Shown here: positions 1-7,523 of the stretch, piece after piece
Numbering within the stretch: the first letter of the stretch is position 1
Layout of the letters: the number at the start of each line of letters is the position of its first letter
Assembly (NCBI GenBank): GCA_002418985.1
Contig: DIFE01000080.1
Location: forward strand, 1-14,195
Origin: Deltaproteobacteria bacterium UBA5756
Lineage (GTDB): Bacteria; Desulfobacterota; Syntrophorhabdia; Syntrophorhabdales; Syntrophorhabdaceae
Length of the DNA: 14,195 nucleotides
Direction: 5' to 3'
Notes under the pieces: generated by a model
Databases searched by the model: none
The model's input: only the letters and a program-made list of their open reading frames with translations
Told to the model about the DNA's origin: nothing
Made by a program: the position numbers and the translations under genes

Positions 1-177
1 TCTAGGGATCTGGACGCAATTCTTTCAAGGCTTCCTCCTACCCTCTCTTTTATGCCTCCAGCGAGCCCAAAGGGCAAAGCGGGCCCCGTTTGTTACGGGG
101 TAAACGTGAGACAGTCTTTCGGAAGGGGGATTTGGGCAACAGGCCGTATATACTTGTTTGGGGAGGGAGACTTCTTC

Positions 178-216
178 TTAATTCAATCTTAACAATTATT
201 TCCTAGCATATACACG
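178..216 (+). promoter_or_regulatory. Candidate Pho-box array upstream of phoB (autoregulation)
   Basis: Hexamers begin at 178 (TTAATT), 189 (TTAACA), 200 (TTCCTA) and 211 (TACACG), each exactly 11 bp apart. The order TTAA.., TTAAC., TTCCT. matches the array before pstS at 13388-13426, whose third unit is also TTCCT. PhoB-family regulators bind tandem direct repeats spaced by one helical turn, so this is likely an autoregulatory PhoB site. The -10 is uncertain: TATACA (209-214) and TACAAA (219-224) are both possible. The first two units are good and the last two weak. Confidence 0.55.
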
Positions 217-293
217 ATTACAAAGGGAGACGGGCCCGCGACGGGGTAATTCATTCATCATGGTGCCCAAAACAGCTTTGCAAAGAACAGGCG

Positions 294-308
294 ATGAGGT
301 AATCTCAT
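294..308 (+). promoter_or_regulatory. Small hairpin over the phoB ribosome binding site
   Basis: ATGAG (294-298) can pair with CTCAT (304-308) around a 5-base loop. The only Shine-Dalgarno-like stretch before phoB, GAGGT at 296-300, lies inside this stem and loop, 11 bases before the start codon. The hairpin is short and could be chance. If real, it would damp translation of phoB. Confidence 0.25.
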
Positions 309-311
309 AGT

Positions 312-998
312 ATGGTCAGTCAATTGATAGCAGTCATCGATGATGAGCCGGACATACTCGAACTGGTGTCCCTTCATCTGAAGAAATCCAATTTCCGCGT
401 CAAGGCTTTTACCGAAGCGGAGCCCCTTTATCAGTTTCTCGGGAAAGAATTGCCGGATCTCATCATACTCGATCTCATGCTTCCCGACGTGGATGGTCTT
501 GAGATTTGTAAGTATTTGCGGGGACAGGAACGTTTTTCCTCCATTCCGATCATTATGCTCACCGCAAAAACGGAAGAAGCGGATAAAGTCATCGGCCTCG
601 AGCTGGGAGCGGACGATTACGTGACAAAACCCTTTTCGACCCGTGAGCTTGTGGCGCGGGTGCGTGCCGTCCTGCGGCGCCATGGCAGGAAAGATGAGGA
701 AGTCCGAAGGATCGTTGTTTCCGATGTCGTTGCCATCGATCTCGACAGACACGAAGTTGAGGTGGAGGGTGTAAAGATCGACCTTACCCCGAGCGAATTC
801 AAGATACTTCAGCTGCTCGCCTCCAGACAGGGCCGCATTCAGTCGCGGGACCAGATCTTAAGCTTTCTCTGGGGAGACGAAAAATTCGTCATCGACCGCA
901 CGGTAGACGTCCATATAAGGCATCTGCGCGAAAAGCTCGGTAAGGCTTCTCACATTATAAAGAATGTACGCGGCGCCGGGTACAGGATAGACGAATGA
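312..998 (+). CDS. phoB: Phosphate regulon response regulator PhoB (OmpR/PhoB family)
   Basis: This 228-residue transcription factor has an N-terminal receiver (about 5-120) and a C-terminal winged-helix DNA-binding domain (about 136-227), the standard PhoB/OmpR length. Visible receiver residues are the acidic pair D10/D11, phosphoacceptor D54 in LDLMLPD, T84 and K106 in TKPF. The C-terminus carries the family signature RTVDVHIRHLREKLG and ends in RGAGYRI. When phosphorylated by the kinase it should bind the 11-bp repeats seen before phoB, both pstS genes and the 820-residue gene. The ATG at 312 is the only reasonable start, with a weak GAGGT 11 bases upstream. It overlaps phoR by four bases. 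The name rests on the phoR partner and the Pho setting as well as the family. Confidence 0.93.
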   Translation: MVSQLIAVIDDEPDILELVSLHLKKSNFRVKAFTEAEPLYQFLGKELPDLIILDLMLPDVDGLEICKYLRGQERFSSIPIIMLTAKTEEADKVIGLELGADDYVTKPFSTRELVARVRAVLRRHGRKDEEVRRIVVSDVVAIDLDRHEVEVEGVKIDLTPSEFKILQLLASRQGRIQSRDQILSFLWGDEKFVIDRTVDVHIRHLREKLGKASHIIKNVRGAGYRIDE

Positions 999-2752
999 AA
1001 CGATCAATCTTTTTCAAGATATTCGGCGGCTATTTCCTTCTGACCGTCGCCCTTTCCGGGCTTATCGTCCTCATTTCCTCCTACCTGATCCGTGACTACC
1101 AGGTGGAACGGACAGCACGGGAATTGAGAGACATTGCGGCAGTTGTCGGAACCGGTCTGACGCAGCAACCCTTTGCAGAGGGTAAAACCTCTTCAATCGA
1201 TCATTCCGTAAAACAGCTGGGAAAACAGATCAATATCCGGATCACCCTTGTGGATCCCGAAGGAAAGGTCATCGCCGACTCCGAGGAAGATCCGCAGAAA
1301 ATGGAAAACCACCGTACGAGAACTGAAATTGCCCAGGCGTTTGAAGGCAACACGGGAAGGTTCCTGCGTTACAGCGAAACCTTAGGCCAGCAAATGCTTT
1401 ATGTCGCTATCCCCATTCACAAGGACGGGAAGACGCTATACGTCGTCAGGGCCAGCAAGTTCCTGAAAGACATAAAGATTGTTTCCCGGGAACTGAACGC
1501 AAGGATACTGCAGATATCGATCATCATCCTTATCCTGGCCCTTGTTGCGGCATTCATCTTCGCCCGGACAATCTACGGCCCCATCAGGGAATTAACGAGC
1601 GCAATCAGGCGGGTGGCCGGCCACGATTTTAGCGTGCGGGTGTTGCTCAAACAACAGGACGAGCTCAAAGAAGTTGCCGACAGCTTCAATGACATGACCG
1701 ATGAAATGCAGGGTCTTTTCTCCGAACTCACGTGTCAGAAAGAAGAGCTGAACAGTATCATCTCCTCCCTGCAGGAAGGGCTCCTCGTCCTCGACAGTGA
1801 AGAGAGGGTGCTATTTACCAACGAAAGTCTCAAAGCGGTTACCGGCAGGGACCTTGAAAATGGAAAACTGTACTGGGAGACAATCAGGGAACCGGGAATA
1901 AATGAACTTATCAACAAGGTCCGGGCGGACCGACACAACCACGTCGAGGAAATTACGGTAAACGGCTATATCTTTCTGTGCAGTGCCACCTTCCTGACCT
2001 CGAAAGAAGAGATCGTCCTTGTCTTTCACGATATCACGGAAATTCGAAAGCTTGAGAAGATAAAGAGTGATTTTGTCCTTAATGTATCTCATGAACTGCG
2101 AACCCCCCTGACCTCCATAAAAGGGTTTATCGACACGATGGATGAGGGAGAACTCTCTGACGAGCAGAGAGGTTACCTTGCGATCATCAAGCGCAACACG
2201 GCCCGGCTTATCAACGTTGTCAAGGATCTCCTGGTGCTGTCCAGGCTGGAGGAAAAGAATCTCACGCTGGAATTGGAACCCGTCGATGTACCGGACCTTA
2301 TCGAAAGGGTGCTCAAGATCTTTGAGGAGCAGATACGTGAAAAAGGTTTTTCCGTAGAAGTCAGGGCAGCCGAAGGGTTATTGCCGGTCATGGGAGACGC
2401 CTTCAAACTCGAACAGGTTTTCGTCAATCTTTTCGACAACGCCGTCAAGTATACCGATACCGGCGGCATTGCCGTTGAAATGGAGACACGTGGCAGCGAT
2501 GTAGTGATTTCCGTCGCCGATACCGGCCCCGGCATCCCTCCACAACATCTCAATCGTATTTTCGAGAGGTTCTATGTTGTAGACAAATCCAGGTCAAAGA
2601 AGCTCGGCGGCACCGGCCTTGGTCTTTCCATCGTCAAGCATATCATCCTCCTTCACAACGGAAAAATCAGCGTAGAAAGCACTCCGGGCCAGGGCACGAA
2701 GTTCATCATTGCCTTGCCGGCCACGATAAATCCTCTGTTGACGAGTTCTTAA
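995..2752 (+). CDS. phoR: Phosphate regulon sensor histidine kinase PhoR
   Basis: This 585-residue membrane kinase should phosphorylate PhoB when phosphate is scarce. Domain order: membrane segment (about 11-31), extracytoplasmic sensor region (about 32-170), second membrane segment (about 173-189), HAMP (about 190-242), PAS (about 250-350), HisKA with the H-box HELRTPL (H366), and HATPase with the N-box (N478, N482), DTGPG (509-513) and GGTGLGL (538-544). The large loop between the membrane segments resembles the PhoR/PnpS type of Gram-positive and deltaproteobacterial species. Enterobacterial PhoR lacks such a loop. The start overlaps the phoB stop (ATGA at 995-998), indicating translational coupling. 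All catalytic motifs are intact. Confidence 0.92.
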   Translation: MKRSIFFKIFGGYFLLTVALSGLIVLISSYLIRDYQVERTARELRDIAAVVGTGLTQQPFAEGKTSSIDHSVKQLGKQINIRITLVDPEGKVIADSEEDPQKMENHRTRTEIAQAFEGNTGRFLRYSETLGQQMLYVAIPIHKDGKTLYVVRASKFLKDIKIVSRELNARILQISIIILILALVAAFIFARTIYGPIRELTSAIRRVAGHDFSVRVLLKQQDELKEVADSFNDMTDEMQGLFSELTCQKEELNSIISSLQEGLLVLDSEERVLFTNESLKAVTGRDLENGKLYWETIREPGINELINKVRADRHNHVEEITVNGYIFLCSATFLTSKEEIVLVFHDITEIRKLEKIKSDFVLNVSHELRTPLTSIKGFIDTMDEGELSDEQRGYLAIIKRNTARLINVVKDLLVLSRLEEKNLTLELEPVDVPDLIERVLKIFEEQIREKGFSVEVRAAEGLLPVMGDAFKLEQVFVNLFDNAVKYTDTGGIAVEMETRGSDVVISVADTGPGIPPQHLNRIFERFYVVDKSRSKKLGGTGLGLSIVKHIILLHNGKISVESTPGQGTKFIIALPATINPLLTSS

Positions 2753-2838
2753 CAGAAGAATTATCTGTTCCTAATCGTTTCTCAATACCTTCGACGTATA
2801 AATATTGTCAGACGAACGCATGAAGGAGGCATGATACT

Positions 2839-3306
2839 ATGGAAATAGTCTATTTTTCGAAGGGACGACCGCGAGAATATGATCATCTTCTGAAAGCCAT
2901 CGCAGGTATCGCGGCGGGGCAGCATATCATTCCTGTCTCCGAAATCAATGAATTCAAGCAGAAGCTTGCAGGGAAGCCGGCCGGCAGGAGGCTCGCCATT
3001 GTCGTCGCCACCAGCGAAGAGATGCTCATAGATATTTACTTCTCCCGCCGCCTGTTGAGTGGTGGGGTGTCGAGCATCCTTATTCTACCTGACCATGAAA
3101 AGCATACAGCCGCCCTTGGCCACCGTGTCGGGTTCGATCACATCCTTTCCCCGGATGCGGACGCCAGAGGTATCAGAGCGGCAATAGTGACTGTCCTGCA
3201 AAGGAGATCCACAGATACGTCATCGAAACAATTTGAATACACCTATGGCACGACACGTCCCGGCTATTTCGTCTGGGGCGGCGGCAAGAAGGTTGCTAAT
3301 TTTTGA
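2839..3306 (+). CDS. Conserved-hypothetical protein, possible degenerate receiver-like fold
   Basis: I do not recognise a named family for this 155-residue cytoplasmic protein. The order of strands and helices resembles a receiver: a strand at 2-6, strand RLAIVVA (51-57), strand SSILILPD (79-85) and a late segment HILSPD (101-106). The phosphorylation pocket (acidic pair, Asp, Lys) is not evident, so a pseudo-receiver is an inference. The C-terminus (about 131-155) is rich in Tyr, Gly and aromatic residues. The start is well supported by AAGGAGGC at 2823-2830. It lies 86 bp after phoR and 27 bp before the glycogen-binding gene, suggesting co-transcription with the latter. A weak -10-like TATAAA sits at 2797-2802. 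Confidence 0.75.
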   Translation: MEIVYFSKGRPREYDHLLKAIAGIAAGQHIIPVSEINEFKQKLAGKPAGRRLAIVVATSEEMLIDIYFSRRLLSGGVSSILILPDHEKHTAALGHRVGFDHILSPDADARGIRAAIVTVLQRRSTDTSSKQFEYTYGTTRPGYFVWGGGKKVANF

Positions 3307-3333
3307 AGGTGGAATCACCACAAGAAAGGAAAT

Positions 3334-3606
3334 ATGAGAGATAACGACAGGAAAAAACGAGTAAGATTTCAATTTACGGATATTGCCGCTCGCAAGGTCT
3401 TTCTGGCAGGTTCTTTCAATGCCTGGGACCCTTCGGTCCGACCCCTCAAGAAGAATGCCGAAGGCCTCTGGAGAACCACGGTAGCCCTTGAACACGGAGT
3501 TTACCAATATCGCTTTATCGTCGATGGAGAATGGAAGGAGGACCCTTCCTTCCAAAACAAGCTGATAGACGGATCCGTTGCCTTCAACTCGGTGATCGTT
3601 GTCTGA
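3334..3606 (+). CDS. Small glycogen-binding domain protein (CBM48/AMPK-beta, isoamylase early-set type)
   Basis: The 90 residues are essentially one carbohydrate-binding E-set domain. The diagnostic pattern VFLAGSFNAWD (22-32), PLKK (37-40), GLWRTTV (44-50), GVYQYRFIVDGEW (55-67), DP (70-71) and the closing NSVIVV (85-90) matches the glycogen-binding domain of AMPK beta and the early-set domain of glycogen-branching enzymes. W31, W46, W67, K39/K40 and N85 are candidate sugar contacts. No catalytic domain is attached, so it probably tethers or senses alpha-glucan, possibly with its neighbour. AGGA lies just before the ATG. Why it lies behind phoBR is unknown. Carbon storage often rises under phosphate limitation, but that link is inference. 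Confidence 0.88.
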   Translation: MRDNDRKKRVRFQFTDIAARKVFLAGSFNAWDPSVRPLKKNAEGLWRTTVALEHGVYQYRFIVDGEWKEDPSFQNKLIDGSVAFNSVIVV

Positions 3607-3633
3607 CGGGGACGACCGCGCATATCCTCCCCG
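3607..3633 (+). terminator. Weak stem-loop after the glycogen-binding gene
   Basis: CGGGGA (3607-3612) can pair with TCCCCG (3628-3633) across a 15-base loop, directly behind the stop codon. There is no T-tract, so this is only a possible terminator or 3' end stabiliser. Confidence 0.25.
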
Positions 3634-3658
3634 CCTGCTTGGAAAAATGATTCACAAT

Positions 3659-3701
3659 ATAACCCGTTACTAACCGTTCATTAAAGATGTCTGCCGATAA
3701 A
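3659..3701 (+). promoter_or_regulatory. Weak Pho-like 11-bp repeats in the convergent intergenic gap
   Basis: ATAACC (3659-3664), CTAACC (3670-3675) and TTAAAG (3681-3686) begin exactly 11 bp apart and point along the plus strand. A -10-like GATAAA follows at 3696-3701. The units are poorer than those before pstS. No established plus-strand gene lies downstream, so a transcript from here would run antisense to the receiver and hybrid-kinase genes. Confidence 0.25.
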
Positions 3702-3794
3702 CATGACGGGTATGTTATTGCCGAGCTAAAAAAGGAAGCGAAGCGGTCGGACAAAGAAATAGGTATCTCTACTCTGCCCTTAGCAGAAGCTTGA
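3687..3794 (+). CDS. Doubtful 35-residue ORF
   Basis: An ATG-initiated frame of 35 residues (starting MSADKHDGYV, ending PLAEA) lies between two convergent operons. It has no Shine-Dalgarno sequence; TTAAAG directly precedes the ATG. It shows no motif, membrane segment or signal. It overlaps the candidate -10 at 3696-3701, so both readings cannot be right together. I consider it probably non-coding and list it only because the gap is otherwise empty. Confidence 0.12.
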   Translation: MSADKHDGYVIAELKKEAKRSDKEIGISTLPLAEA

Positions 3795-3840
3795 CGCCAT
3801 CATCCTGAACTTTTGGGTTCCTGCTCTTGTTAGACAGAGA

Positions 3841-4257
3841 TCAGGCGGCATCTTGTGCGCCCTTTCCCATCAAGTTCGCCAGCATTCCGTCGAGTTCTGA
3901 AATGGCAAAAGGTTTGGTGAGAGCGCCCTGAAAGCCTGCCTGGCTGCATCGAGCAATCACAAAGTTGTCCATGCAACCGCTCACCAATACTGCCTTGACA
4001 CCGGGATCAACGAGGCGGAGTTTACTCATGACCTCGGCTCCATTCATTATGCCGGGAATAAAATAGTCGACTATCGCCACGTCGTAAGGTTTTCCCGTCT
4101 CTGTAGCGCGCTCGAAAAGCCCTACCGCCTCACTTCCCTCGATCGCGCAAGACACATCATACCCCAGGGCGGTCAATAACTCAGCCATTGTTCTTCGCAC
4201 ATCTTCTTCATCTTCGATAAGAAGGATCTTTGCTTTACAGACTTTATTCATTATCAT
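3841..4257 (-). CDS. Single-domain response regulator (receiver only)
   Basis: This 138-residue protein is a lone receiver: acidic pair E15/D16 in LLIEDEED, phosphoacceptor D64 in IVDYFIPG, S93 in LVSG and K115 in TKPF. With no output domain it probably acts as a phosphotransfer intermediate, sink or protein-binding switch for the hybrid kinase encoded just upstream. The kinase TGA and this ATG are separated by one base, and a strong AAGGAGG lies across the end of the kinase gene (about 4270-4264), so the two are coupled. A second ATG two codons in (4251) is possible. An insertion-like IMNG follows the usual P-G after the phospho-Asp. No clear terminator follows it. Confidence 0.9.
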   Translation of the reverse strand: MIMNKVCKAKILLIEDEEDVRRTMAELLTALGYDVSCAIEGSEAVGLFERATETGKPYDVAIVDYFIPGIMNGAEVMSKLRLVDPGVKAVLVSGCMDNFVIARCSQAGFQGALTKPFAISELDGMLANLMGKGAQDAA

Positions 4258-4258
4258 G

Positions 4259-6265
4259 TCAAGCCTCCTTCATATTGACTGATAGAACGGGAACAGGAGT
4301 CTCCTTATTTTTTTGATCGAGCATTTCCCTAATCCTTCTTGAAAGTAATTCGATGGAGTACGGTTTCTGGATGACACTTGTGCCGTTGGTATCCCCATTG
4401 CTGTTCCCGCCGTGAACTGTGTTGTATCCTGTCACAAATATTGAAGGAACCTCAGGACGTATGGCATTCATCTCCCCGTATGCTTCGAAGCCGCTCTTTT
4501 TCGGCATGATCGCATCCAGGAGCACAAGGTCGATCTCGCCGCACCGTTCCGTGAAGATGCGGACTCCTTCTTCCCCGTCGGAAGCGGTATGGACACTGTA
4601 TCCCAATAACCTCAGGAGATCGGAGACGGTTTCCCGGAGTTCTTTATCGTCTTCCACTACGAGGACAACTTCTCCCGTACCCTTCACCAATCCCTCACCT
4701 GTACTTGATGGCGCAACTGCTATTCCTTCACTGGTATAGGGGAGATAAACGGAGAAACAGGTACCTCTGTCAGGTTCACTGACGACATCTATGAAGCCGC
4801 CGTGCTGCCTTATGATTCCGTACACAACGGACAAGCCGAGGCCGGTTCCGCTCTCTTTCGTGGTAAAGAACGGTTCAAAGATGTTCTCTATCACGTGCCG
4901 GCTCATCCCTGTGCCGGTATCGGACACGCTCAACACGACATATGTCCCGGCCTTCGCACCGGGATGAAGAGAGCAGAAATCCCTGTCTATAACAACCAGG
5001 TCTGTTTCTATCGTCAGTCTCCCGCCATCCGGCATTGCCTCTCGTGCGTTTACGACCAGGTTCAGAATAACCTGGTTGATCTGTGCGGTATCGATCTTGA
5101 CCGAGGCAAAACTGCTGTGCGTGGCGATTCTCATCTCAATGTTTTCGTGGAGCATTCTCCGCATCATCTTCTCGAATTCCCGCACCATTTTATCTATCCT
5201 GACGGGCCTGAATTCAAGGATTTGCCGCCTGCTGAAGGCCAGGAGCTGCTTGATGAAATCGGAGGCCCGCATGACCGCGCTTTCGATAACGGTGCAGCGG
5301 TCCGCGACTTTTTCCGCTTTTGGATTTTGCATCTTCATGAGCTGGGTGTTGCCAAGGATGATGCTCAGCAGATTGTTGAAATCGTGCGCGATCCCGCCGG
5401 CGAGTCTGCCCACCGTCTCAAGCTTTTGCGACTGGACAAGCTGGTGTTCGACTTCGCTCAGCTTTTTCAGTTTTTCCGCCATCTCCTTCATGGCCTTGAG
5501 GAGCCTGCCTGTCTCGTCCGTCCCCGACCCGTCGATCTCGACCGACAGGTCACCGCTTCCCAGACGGTTAGCCACATGGACGCCTTGTTTGAGCGGAGCT
5601 GTGATGCTTCTCGTAAGCAGGACGGCTGCGGCTGAGGCGATTGCCAGAACGATGACGCCCATTACGACGAACACCAGACTTGTCCCGCGGTACGTCTTAG
5701 CAGCCGCGAGGTAACTGGCATTACCCTCTTCCTTCTCATAATTCACCAGTTCCGAACAGACCTGACGGACAGAGGCGCCCGTCGTGCGCGATGTCTGCAA
5801 GAATATCCCGGCAGCCTTCCTGTATTGTCCGCCGCGGGCCAGTTCGATTGCCTTGCCGTTTTCCCTTCTGCTTTCACCAAGTCCCTGCTGCATTCGCTGC
5901 AGAATATCCCGGCCGTAATCTGTATATTCAAGCTTTGCAATCGTCTCTATGGCGCCTTCATAGGTCTTGCGCGCAGTCATGACACGAACATACTCCATCA
6001 TTGTGATTTTTTCGTCACGGGCCACGATCATGTTAAGAATTGCGTTGTCGATGACATGCACGGAATCCTGGATCATGGTGGCATACCAGATCTTCACGGT
6101 AGTCTTGGTTGCCAGGCTTTCAAGTCTGTCGTTTATCCTGTTCATGCTTGCGATGCCAAGAATGACAAGGGTAATCATGAAAGCCACGATCAGCGCGAAC
6201 CCGATAGACAGCCGTGTTCCTATCCTGAATCTTCGCAATTTCACCTCTATATGGTTATGTGCCAT
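4259..6265 (-). CDS. Membrane-bound hybrid histidine kinase (periplasmic helical sensor, HAMP, HisKA, HATPase, receiver)
   Basis: From the ATG at 6265 this is 668 residues. Order: membrane segment (about 17-40), periplasmic helical region (about 41-193) resembling a four-helix-bundle chemoreceptor-type sensor, membrane segment (about 195-218), HAMP (about 219-270), HisKA with GGIAHDFNN (H294), HATPase with N-box N406, DTGTG (449-453) and GTGLGL (473-478), then a C-terminal receiver with E538/D539/D540, D584 in LLDAIMP and K634 in QKP. All catalytic residues are present. A GTG at 6280 would add five residues, but neither start has a strong ribosome site. The gene lies 79 bp behind a PstS-like gene and one base before a lone receiver. 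A phosphate-loaded binding protein as its sensor input is therefore plausible, but is inference. Confidence 0.92.
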   Translation of the reverse strand: MAHNHIEVKLRRFRIGTRLSIGFALIVAFMITLVILGIASMNRINDRLESLATKTTVKIWYATMIQDSVHVIDNAILNMIVARDEKITMMEYVRVMTARKTYEGAIETIAKLEYTDYGRDILQRMQQGLGESRRENGKAIELARGGQYRKAAGIFLQTSRTTGASVRQVCSELVNYEKEEGNASYLAAAKTYRGTSLVFVVMGVIVLAIASAAAVLLTRSITAPLKQGVHVANRLGSGDLSVEIDGSGTDETGRLLKAMKEMAEKLKKLSEVEHQLVQSQKLETVGRLAGGIAHDFNNLLSIILGNTQLMKMQNPKAEKVADRCTVIESAVMRASDFIKQLLAFSRRQILEFRPVRIDKMVREFEKMMRRMLHENIEMRIATHSSFASVKIDTAQINQVILNLVVNAREAMPDGGRLTIETDLVVIDRDFCSLHPGAKAGTYVVLSVSDTGTGMSRHVIENIFEPFFTTKESGTGLGLSVVYGIIRQHGGFIDVVSEPDRGTCFSVYLPYTSEGIAVAPSSTGEGLVKGTGEVVLVVEDDKELRETVSDLLRLLGYSVHTASDGEEGVRIFTERCGEIDLVLLDAIMPKKSGFEAYGEMNAIRPEVPSIFVTGYNTVHGGNSNGDTNGTSVIQKPYSIELLSRRIREMLDQKNKETPVPVLSVNMKEA

Positions 6266-6344
6266 GGTTTTCCATCTCACATCGATATCGGCAGTTCAAT
6301 TCTCCTGTGGTATTTCCTGTTCGCCGCCGGTCGATTTCCGGTCC

Positions 6345-7409
6345 CTATTTCTTGTTCTTGTAGACAGGGATCCCGCTATGCGTGACCATGCCAAGGAGGC
6401 GGTTGGCGCTTCTTCGCACGCTCTTCGGTAAAGGCGCATAGTGTAAAAGGGGTGCTTGTTTTTGGCCATCATGAATGACAAAGGCCAGCAGATTCACCAG
6501 ATTTTCAGCCGTCTCCCGGCTTCTCCTCGCGTAGTTCTGTTCCCGGTATAACGTAATCCAGGTAAACCCGCTTATCGGGTAACCATCCGCGACCATGGTA
6601 TCGGTTAACGAATAATCGTTGCGCGCGGAAAGATCGATGGAAGCCGCGGCGGTCACGCTCTTCACAGAAGGCGCGATGAAACGGCCCGATCTATTCTGCA
6701 GGAAGCCAAAGGTCATCTTGTTCCCGATGGCGTATACGAGTTCCACGTACCCTACGGCGCCGGGGATCTGCCTCACGAGACCGGCAACCCCGGGATTCCC
6801 CTTCGCCCCCTGCCCCGTTGGCCACGTGAGCGATGTTCCTTTGCCGATCCTGTCATTCCACTCCTTGCTGGTCCTGGCGAGATATTCGCTGAAAATGAAG
6901 GTGGTACCGCTGGCGTCCATCCGGTAGATGACGGCTATCGGAATCTCGGGTAGGGCGGCATGCCTGTTGACGGCCGCGATGCGCGGGTCATTCCATCGCT
7001 TGATCCTGCCGAAGAAGATGTCGGCGACGATATCCGGGGTAAAGCGGAGCCCGGGATCTCCGGGAACGTTGTAAACGACCGCTACCGCCCCTACGCAGGT
7101 GGGGATATTCAGAACCTCCCCGGAACCAGCTTCCGATGTATTTTGCTGCATGATTTTGTCGGTGCCCGCAAAGTCGACCGTTTTGCTCACGAGCTGGCGC
7201 AGGCCCTCTCCGGAGCCCGTGCCCTCATAGTGCACCTTTATATTGTTCTGTCGTTGATAGATGCTGAAGAGTGTCTCATAGAAGGGCTGGGGAAACGTTG
7301 CCCCGGCTCCCCTGAGCTCTGAACCGCTTGATGACGAACAAAGGGCGCTATGGGAAACCAACAGGAAGCAAAGAAAAGAAACGAGGAACGTACGTCGGAT
7401 CAGTGCCAT
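6345..7409 (-). CDS. Second PstS-type periplasmic phosphate-binding protein
   Basis: 354 residues, close to the usual PstS length. An N-terminal signal peptide (about 1-24, hydrophobic FLVSFLCFLLV) directs it to the periplasm; the Cys at 24 does not follow a normal lipobox. Phosphate-ligand motifs are all kept: GAGATFP (34-40), GTGSGEG (63-69), TVDFAGTD with D84, and YRMDASGTT with R163 and S167. It is plainly a paralogue of the pstS at the right edge, roughly half identical by eye, sharing NIPTC/HIPTC, FTPD, KGNPGVAG and PGAVGYVEL. It heads an operon with a hybrid kinase and a receiver, with no pstCAB, which suggests sensing or accessory scavenging. AAGGATGG precedes the ATG. Confidence 0.93.
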   Translation of the reverse strand: MALIRRTFLVSFLCFLLVSHSALCSSSSGSELRGAGATFPQPFYETLFSIYQRQNNIKVHYEGTGSGEGLRQLVSKTVDFAGTDKIMQQNTSEAGSGEVLNIPTCVGAVAVVYNVPGDPGLRFTPDIVADIFFGRIKRWNDPRIAAVNRHAALPEIPIAVIYRMDASGTTFIFSEYLARTSKEWNDRIGKGTSLTWPTGQGAKGNPGVAGLVRQIPGAVGYVELVYAIGNKMTFGFLQNRSGRFIAPSVKSVTAAASIDLSARNDYSLTDTMVADGYPISGFTWITLYREQNYARRSRETAENLVNLLAFVIHDGQKQAPLLHYAPLPKSVRRSANRLLGMVTHSGIPVYKNKK

Positions 7410-7438
7410 GGTTCCATCCTTGTATTGTTCGATCCATC

Positions 7439-7494
7439 ATTATAAAAAGCCGACGGTTAAGGCTTTCCCGCTCTTGCGGTTAATTTAGTGTTAA
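7439..7494 (-). promoter_or_regulatory. Pho-box promoter of the pstS2/hybrid-kinase operon
   Basis: Read on the minus strand, TTAACA (7494-7489) and TTAACC (7483-7478) lie 11 bp apart, and a further TTAACC (7460-7455) is 23 bp on. A perfect -10, TATAAT, is at 7444-7439, ten bases beyond the last unit. No good -35 is present; promoters activated by PhoB typically have a Pho box in its place. The start codon is at 7409, leaving a short leader. Confidence 0.7.
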
Positions 7495-7523
7495 GGCCTG
7501 CCTCAAAGATTATTTCCTTTGTT

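Larger units (their letters stand above)
1..311. other. Non-coding region and leader upstream of phoB
   Basis: No convincing gene was found on either strand. The longest plus-strand frame (start at 52, 46 codons) has no ribosome binding site and runs into the Pho repeats. The stretch holds a short GC-rich inverted repeat (84-100), a run of TTAAC-type hexamers at 11-bp spacing (178-216), and a possible hairpin over the phoB ribosome binding site (294-308). The left edge may be the tail of an intergenic region behind a gene outside the window. Confidence 0.6.

Noticed and set aside
61..120. Possible c-di-GMP (GEMM) riboswitch suggested by GGGCAAAGC
   Set aside because: The conserved tetraloop/receptor and the second GCAAAGCC/GGCCTA elements are not found in the expected order.
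52..192. 46-codon plus-strand ORF before phoB
   Set aside because: It has no ribosome binding site and no motif, and it ends inside the Pho repeat at 189-194.
3776..3830. Short hairpins TCTGC/GCAGA and GAAC/GTTC as a terminator for the minus-strand receiver operon
   Set aside because: Stems are 4-5 bp with no adjacent T-tract in the direction of transcription.
4802..5635. Long open frame of 277 codons on the plus strand
   Set aside because: It lies wholly antisense to the hybrid kinase, whose HisKA/HATPase motifs are unmistakable. Its translation shows no domain and looks like an antisense shadow.
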